The notes beneath the pieces were generated by a model. That model was not told the DNA's origin. It worked only from the letters and a program-made list of their open reading frames with translations, and did not search any database. This document shows positions 6,270-8,381 of a DNA stretch of 8,381 nt, piece by piece (position 1 is the first letter of the stretch; each line of letters begins with the position of its first letter). This DNA comes from Oscillospiraceae bacterium (GTDB lineage: Bacteria; Bacillota; Clostridia; Oscillospirales; Oscillospiraceae). The stretch spans positions 1 through 8,381 of the forward strand of contig JAFPTE010000042.1 of the NCBI GenBank assembly GCA_017400415.1, in the 5' to 3' direction. A program made the position numbers and the translations under genes.

Positions 6270-6395
6270 TTATCTGTTGCCTGCGTTCTTGGCAGAGAGG
6301 GTCTTCAAAAGCGCTGCGGCGATTACCGTGCACAGCGTACCCTCAACAAGAACCACTGCGCCGAGACCGGCGGCGATGGTGCCGAGAATGCCCAT
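6270..6395 (-). CDS. Small hydrophobic peptide, 41 residues, unrecognised
   Basis: The frame begins MGILGTIAAGLGAVVLVEG and ends LLKTLSAKNAGNR before TAA (plus-strand TTA at 6270-6272). Residues 2-30 are almost entirely Gly, Ala, Val, Leu, Ile and Thr, with Glu18 and Cys22 as exceptions, then a Lys-containing polar tail. This looks like one membrane helix or a two-part helical hairpin with the basic tail probably cytoplasmic. AAGGGGG (plus strand 6404-6410) lies eight bases before the ATG. A promoter at 6429-6456 and a terminator with six T's at 6197-6221 frame it on the same strand, which is why I call it a gene. An in-frame ATG at 6428 falls in the promoter -10 and is rejected. A type I toxin-like or other membrane micropeptide is possible, but I recognise no family. 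Confidence 0.62.
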   Translation of the reverse strand: MGILGTIAAGLGAVVLVEGTLCTVIAAALLKTLSAKNAGNR

Positions 6396-6428
6396 ACATC
6401 GGGCCCCCTTTCCTTTAGGTTGGCCCAT

Positions 6429-6456
6429 ATTTTACGCTTTTTTGCGGGCTTTGCAA
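6429..6456 (-). promoter_or_regulatory. Promoter of the small hydrophobic gene
   Basis: On the minus strand, TTGCAA (6456-6451), 16-bp spacer and TAAAAT (6434-6429). The start would be near 6422, giving a leader of about 27 nt. An inverted repeat TTACGC/GCGTAA (6458-6463 and 6432-6437) brackets the spacer and overlaps the -10, so it could be an operator. Farther upstream (6457-6589) I see a 10-bp palindrome TTGTGCACAA (6497-6506) and a related TTGCACAA (6473-6480), but no gene. Confidence 0.6.
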
Positions 6457-6589
6457 GGCGTAACCTAACGAATTGCACAAAACCAAGGGGTCAAAATTGT
6501 GCACAACGCCGAAAGTTCAAGGTGGTTAACGTAATATTGACGGAAAAGGGCGTCTATATTTGGATAAAGATTGGCGGCGGACAGAAAAA

Positions 6590-6625
6590 CCGGGCAGGAG
6601 AAAAGCTCTCCCGCCCGGCGTTTTT
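6590..6625. terminator. Terminator of hpf (bidirectional shape)
   Basis: CCGGGC-A-GGAGA (6590-6601) pairs with TCTCC-C-GCCCGG (6607-6618) with one A-C mismatch and loop AAAGC. Runs of five A's (6585-6589) and five T's (6621-6625) flank it, so it can work in both directions. It lies 14 bases beyond the hpf stop. Confidence 0.88.
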
Positions 6626-6632
6626 ATGGGGT

Positions 6633-7172
6633 TTATTTGTCCTCGATGAGGCCGTAGCCGCCGTTCTTGCGCTTGTAGACAACGGCGAAGTTGCCGTCGT
6701 TATCCTGGTCACGGAAGGCGAAGAACTCGTGGTCCAGGAGCTTCATCTGGAGGATAGCCTCCTCGCAGGTCATGGGCTTCAGGGAGAAGCGCTTTCTGCG
6801 GACGATTTCGTAGTTATCGTCCTCATCCTCGTCGCCGGCGACGACGGCGGGCTCAGCCATAACGTCCTGCAGGCTGCCCTCCCGGAGCCGCTTTTCAAGG
6901 CGTGTCTTGTTCTTGCGGATCTGGCGCTCAATGGAGGCCACAGCGGAGTCAATTGAGGCGTACATGTCTCCGGTCTCCTCGCTGAATCTGTAAATCATGC
7001 CGCCGGCACGGAGGGTGACCTCAGCTATGTGCCGACCTCTTAAAACAGAGAAGGTAACGGAGGCCTCCGGCTCCTCTTTAAAGAACTTCTCGAGCTTGCC
7101 GATCTTTTTGGCGGCATACTCCCTCAGGGCGTCGGACGTCTGGATCTTCTTTTCCGCAAACGTAATCTTCAT
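6633..7172 (-). CDS. hpf: Ribosome hibernation promoting factor, long form
   Basis: A 179-residue long HPF (RaiA/YvyD family), which binds the 30S subunit in stationary phase and dimerises 70S ribosomes into inactive 100S particles. The N-terminal S30AE domain spans about 1-95, starting MKITFAEKKIQTSDALREYA with KKIGKLEKFF (22-31) and MYASIDSAVASIERQIRKNK (70-89). An acidic linker (about 107-120, DEDEDD) leads to the C-terminal dimerisation domain: EIVRRKRFSLKPMTCEEAI (122-140), MKLLDHEFFAFRD (143-155) and VVYKRKNGGYGLIE (164-177). The ATG at 7172 follows AAAGGAG (plus strand 7182-7188); upstream in-frame codons would add 16 residues not typical of the family. It is transcribed from its own promoter. 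Confidence 0.97.
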   Translation of the reverse strand: MKITFAEKKIQTSDALREYAAKKIGKLEKFFKEEPEASVTFSVLRGRHIAEVTLRAGGMIYRFSEETGDMYASIDSAVASIERQIRKNKTRLEKRLREGSLQDVMAEPAVVAGDEDEDDNYEIVRRKRFSLKPMTCEEAILQMKLLDHEFFAFRDQDNDGNFAVVYKRKNGGYGLIEDK

Positions 7173-7197
7173 TGCCGTTCTCTCCTTTCGTGGTCTG

Positions 7198-7221
7198 CGT
7201 GGGATTCTGTTCCATCCCACG
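7198..7221 (-). promoter_or_regulatory. 5' UTR stem-loop of hpf
   Basis: CGTGGGAT (7198-7205) and ATCCCACG (7214-7221) form a perfect 8-bp stem with an 8-nt loop. On the minus strand it falls at or next to the predicted transcription start and just before the ribosome binding site. It could protect the transcript's 5' end; that role is inference. Confidence 0.5.
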
Positions 7222-7226
7222 GTTTA

Positions 7227-7255
7227 ATTATAACACACACTTTGTGAAAAATGAA
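7227..7255 (-). promoter_or_regulatory. hpf promoter with extended -10
   Basis: On the minus strand, a perfect TATAAT (7232-7227) with TG one base before it forms an extended -10. The -35 at 17-bp spacing (TTCATT, 7255-7250) matches only three of six consensus positions. The expected start is near 7220. No sigma-B or sigma-H type sequence was evident to me. Confidence 0.75.
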
Positions 7256-7298
7256 CAGTTTTTTGCAGAAAGTTATGAAATTTTGGTGAATTTATCTG

Positions 7299-8141
7299 TC
7301 ACAGCACGGCGGAGGCGTGCCGTGTGGCGTGGCAGCCCATGTTCACCACGCAGGGAGTGCCCGCAATGTGGCAGGGGGCCGCCAGAATCCGCACCTTCAG
7401 GGCGGTCACAGTCCCCCCGAAGCCCTGGGGCCCGATGCCCAGGGCGTTTATGCGTTCCAGCACCCGGTCCTCCATCTCTCCGTAAAACCCGTCCTGGGCC
7501 TCTGCGTCAATGGGCATGGTCAGGGCCTCCTTGGCCATAAGGGCCGCCTTCTCCACGGTGCCGCCGATGCCAACACCAAGGACCATGGGGGGACAGGGGT
7601 TGCCCCCGGCCTGCCGGGCCACGTCAACGATGAAGTCCTCAAAGGCGCTCTGGGGGGCGGAGGGCAGGAACATTTTCATGGCGCTCTTGTTCTCGCTGCC
7701 GAAGCCCTTGGGGGCCACCGTGAGCCTCAGCTCGTCCCCGGGCACCAGGGAAAGATGTATGACCGCCGGGGTGTTGTCCCCGGTGTTGACCCTCCGGAAG
7801 GGGTCGGATACCACGCTCTTCCGCAGGCAGCCGCCCGTGTAGCCCCGGCGGACCCCCTCGTTCACCGCCTGGGTGAAGTCACCGCCGGTGATGTGGACCT
7901 CCTGGCCCAGCCGGGCGAAGATGACGGTCATGCCCGTGTCCTGGCAGATGGGCAGGTTTTCCGCCCCGGCGCAGCGGAAATTGTCGCAGATATCCTTAAG
8001 GGCCGCCCTTCCGGCGGGGGAAACCTCCCTCTCATAGGCCCGGTCCAGGGCCTGCCGCATATCGTCAGTGAGCACCGTGGCCGCCCGGATGCACAGGGCC
8101 TCCACCGCTGCGGTGATGTCTCCGGCTTTAATCTCTCGCAT
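7299..8141 (-). CDS. Class I Fe-S hydro-lyase alpha subunit (fumarate hydratase/tartrate dehydratase type)
   Basis: A 280-residue alpha subunit of the two-subunit, oxygen-sensitive [4Fe-4S] hydro-lyases that interconvert fumarate and malate (or dehydrate tartrate). Three cysteines sit in the contexts expected for cluster ligands: PICQDTG (Cys66), GGNPCPP (Cys183) and NMGCHATRH (Cys270). Other family signatures are GGCLRKSVVSDP (103-114), GDNTPAVIHLSLVPGD (121-136), PKGFGSENKSAMKM (144-157) and LGVGIGGTVEKAA (188-200). Length is normal for a stand-alone alpha subunit. GGAGG (plus strand 8148-8152) precedes the ATG by six bases. The gene normally next to it, the roughly 190-residue beta subunit, is absent: hpf follows downstream and a divergent gene lies upstream. 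Fumarase is likelier than tartrate dehydratase, but sequence reading alone does not settle it. Confidence 0.93.
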   Translation of the reverse strand: MREIKAGDITAAVEALCIRAATVLTDDMRQALDRAYEREVSPAGRAALKDICDNFRCAGAENLPICQDTGMTVIFARLGQEVHITGGDFTQAVNEGVRRGYTGGCLRKSVVSDPFRRVNTGDNTPAVIHLSLVPGDELRLTVAPKGFGSENKSAMKMFLPSAPQSAFEDFIVDVARQAGGNPCPPMVLGVGIGGTVEKAALMAKEALTMPIDAEAQDGFYGEMEDRVLERINALGIGPQGFGGTVTALKVRILAAPCHIAGTPCVVNMGCHATRHASAVL

Positions 8142-8167
8142 AAAGCGCCTCCAATGGGTTTTTCACC

Positions 8168-8196
8168 ATTATAAACGGGCCGTAACCTGCCGTCAA
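8168..8196 (-). promoter_or_regulatory. Promoter of the hydro-lyase alpha gene
   Basis: On the minus strand, TTGACG (8196-8191), 17-bp spacer and a perfect TATAAT (8173-8168). The start near 8161 leaves a short leader of about 20 nt with the ribosome binding site. Confidence 0.88.
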
Positions 8197-8207
8197 GCGG
8201 TTTTCCC

Positions 8208-8235
8208 TTGACATAGGCCGGTTTTCTGTTAAAAT
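8208..8235 (+). promoter_or_regulatory. Promoter of the acetyltransferase-like gene
   Basis: TTGACA (8208-8213), 16-bp spacer and TAAAAT (8230-8235) with an extended -10 TG at 8227-8228. Only 11 bp separate its -35 from the -35 of the divergent hydro-lyase promoter, so the two polymerases may interfere or share control. Confidence 0.82.
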
Positions 8236-8267
8236 GTTATCCGTAAAACTGTGCGAAGGAGAGCCGT

Positions 8268-8381
8268 ATGGATACCTTTACCCCTCTTGATATGGAAGCC
8301 TGGCCCCGCCGGGGCATTTACAAGCTCTATACGGAGCAGTGGACCACCACCATGTTTTCCACCACCAAGCGCATCGACATC
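8268..8381 (+). CDS. Chloramphenicol acetyltransferase-like protein (3' partial)
   Basis: Only the first 38 codons are in the window. The ATG at 8268 follows GAAGGAG (8255-8261). The N-terminus FTPLDMEAWPRRGIYKLY (4-21) followed by FSTTKRIDI (30-38) fits the start of type A chloramphenicol O-acetyltransferases, which typically read like IDxxxWxRxxxFxxY ... FSxTxxIDI. The catalytic His and the acetyl-CoA site lie beyond the window, so activity cannot be judged; many members of this family in gut Clostridia are CAT-like proteins of unknown substrate. It has its own promoter and a composition like its neighbours, with no sign of a mobile element beside it. Confidence 0.7.
   Translation, partial: MDTFTPLDMEAWPRRGIYKLYTEQWTTTMFSTTKRIDI

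Noticed and set aside
6370..6400. Resemblance of GGCGATGGTGCC to the start of a fluoride riboswitch
   Set aside because: The rest of the aptamer pattern is missing, and the bases are explained as the coding sequence of the small minus-strand gene.
5895..6956. Plus-strand open frame running from the lipoprotein gene across the intergenic region into hpf
   Set aside because: It crosses two hairpin terminators and lies out of frame with the lipoprotein and antisense to hpf; no conserved domain is seen.
7173..7232. Possible raiA-motif noncoding RNA upstream of hpf
   Set aside because: The predicted leader is only about 50 nt, far too short for that roughly 200-nt RNA, and only a single hairpin is present.
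7317..8174. Plus-strand open frame opposite the hydro-lyase gene
   Set aside because: It is antisense to a conserved Fe-S hydro-lyase and lacks a plausible start site.

Overview
The window looks like a GC-rich member of the Clostridia, most likely an Oscillospirales gut bacterium. Support for this is AGGAGG-type ribosome binding sites, sigma-A promoters with extended -10 boxes, a BmpA-type nucleoside ABC transporter, a Firmicutes-type L10 leader, long-form HPF, and a GC-rich palindromic repeat of a kind I associate with these genomes. The genus is inference.

Layout. 1-3312 (+): the end of a three-gene nucleoside-type ABC importer operon, with a duplicated ATPase (5' end outside the window) and two permeases, all translationally coupled. 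3313-3522: a densely folded intergenic stretch with four hairpins followed by a strong intrinsic terminator. 3532-3673: a 142-bp imperfect palindromic repeat, probably MITE- or REP-like. 3714-4885: an autonomous rplJ-rplL unit with strong promoter, L10-leader attenuator, two genes and a terminator. 4909-6221: a monocistronic lipoprotein gene with its own promoter; its base composition jumps inside the reading frame near 5700. 6270-6456 (-): a 41-codon gene for a small hydrophobic peptide, with its own promoter, ribosome binding site and terminator. 6590-7255 (-): long hpf with promoter and terminator. 7299-8196 (-): the alpha subunit of a class I [4Fe-4S] fumarase/tartrate dehydratase-type hydro-lyase with no beta subunit beside it. 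8208-8381 (+): a divergently transcribed chloramphenicol acetyltransferase-like gene cut by the window end.

The genes are mostly separate housekeeping units, not one pathway: nucleoside uptake, ribosome stalk synthesis with feedback control, ribosome hibernation and a hydro-lyase. The items most deserving a second look are the small membrane peptide gene at 6270-6395, the multi-hairpin intergenic segment at 3315-3522, the composition break inside the lipoprotein gene, and the unpartnered hydro-lyase alpha subunit. No defence system, CRISPR array, prophage, tRNA or rRNA is visible.
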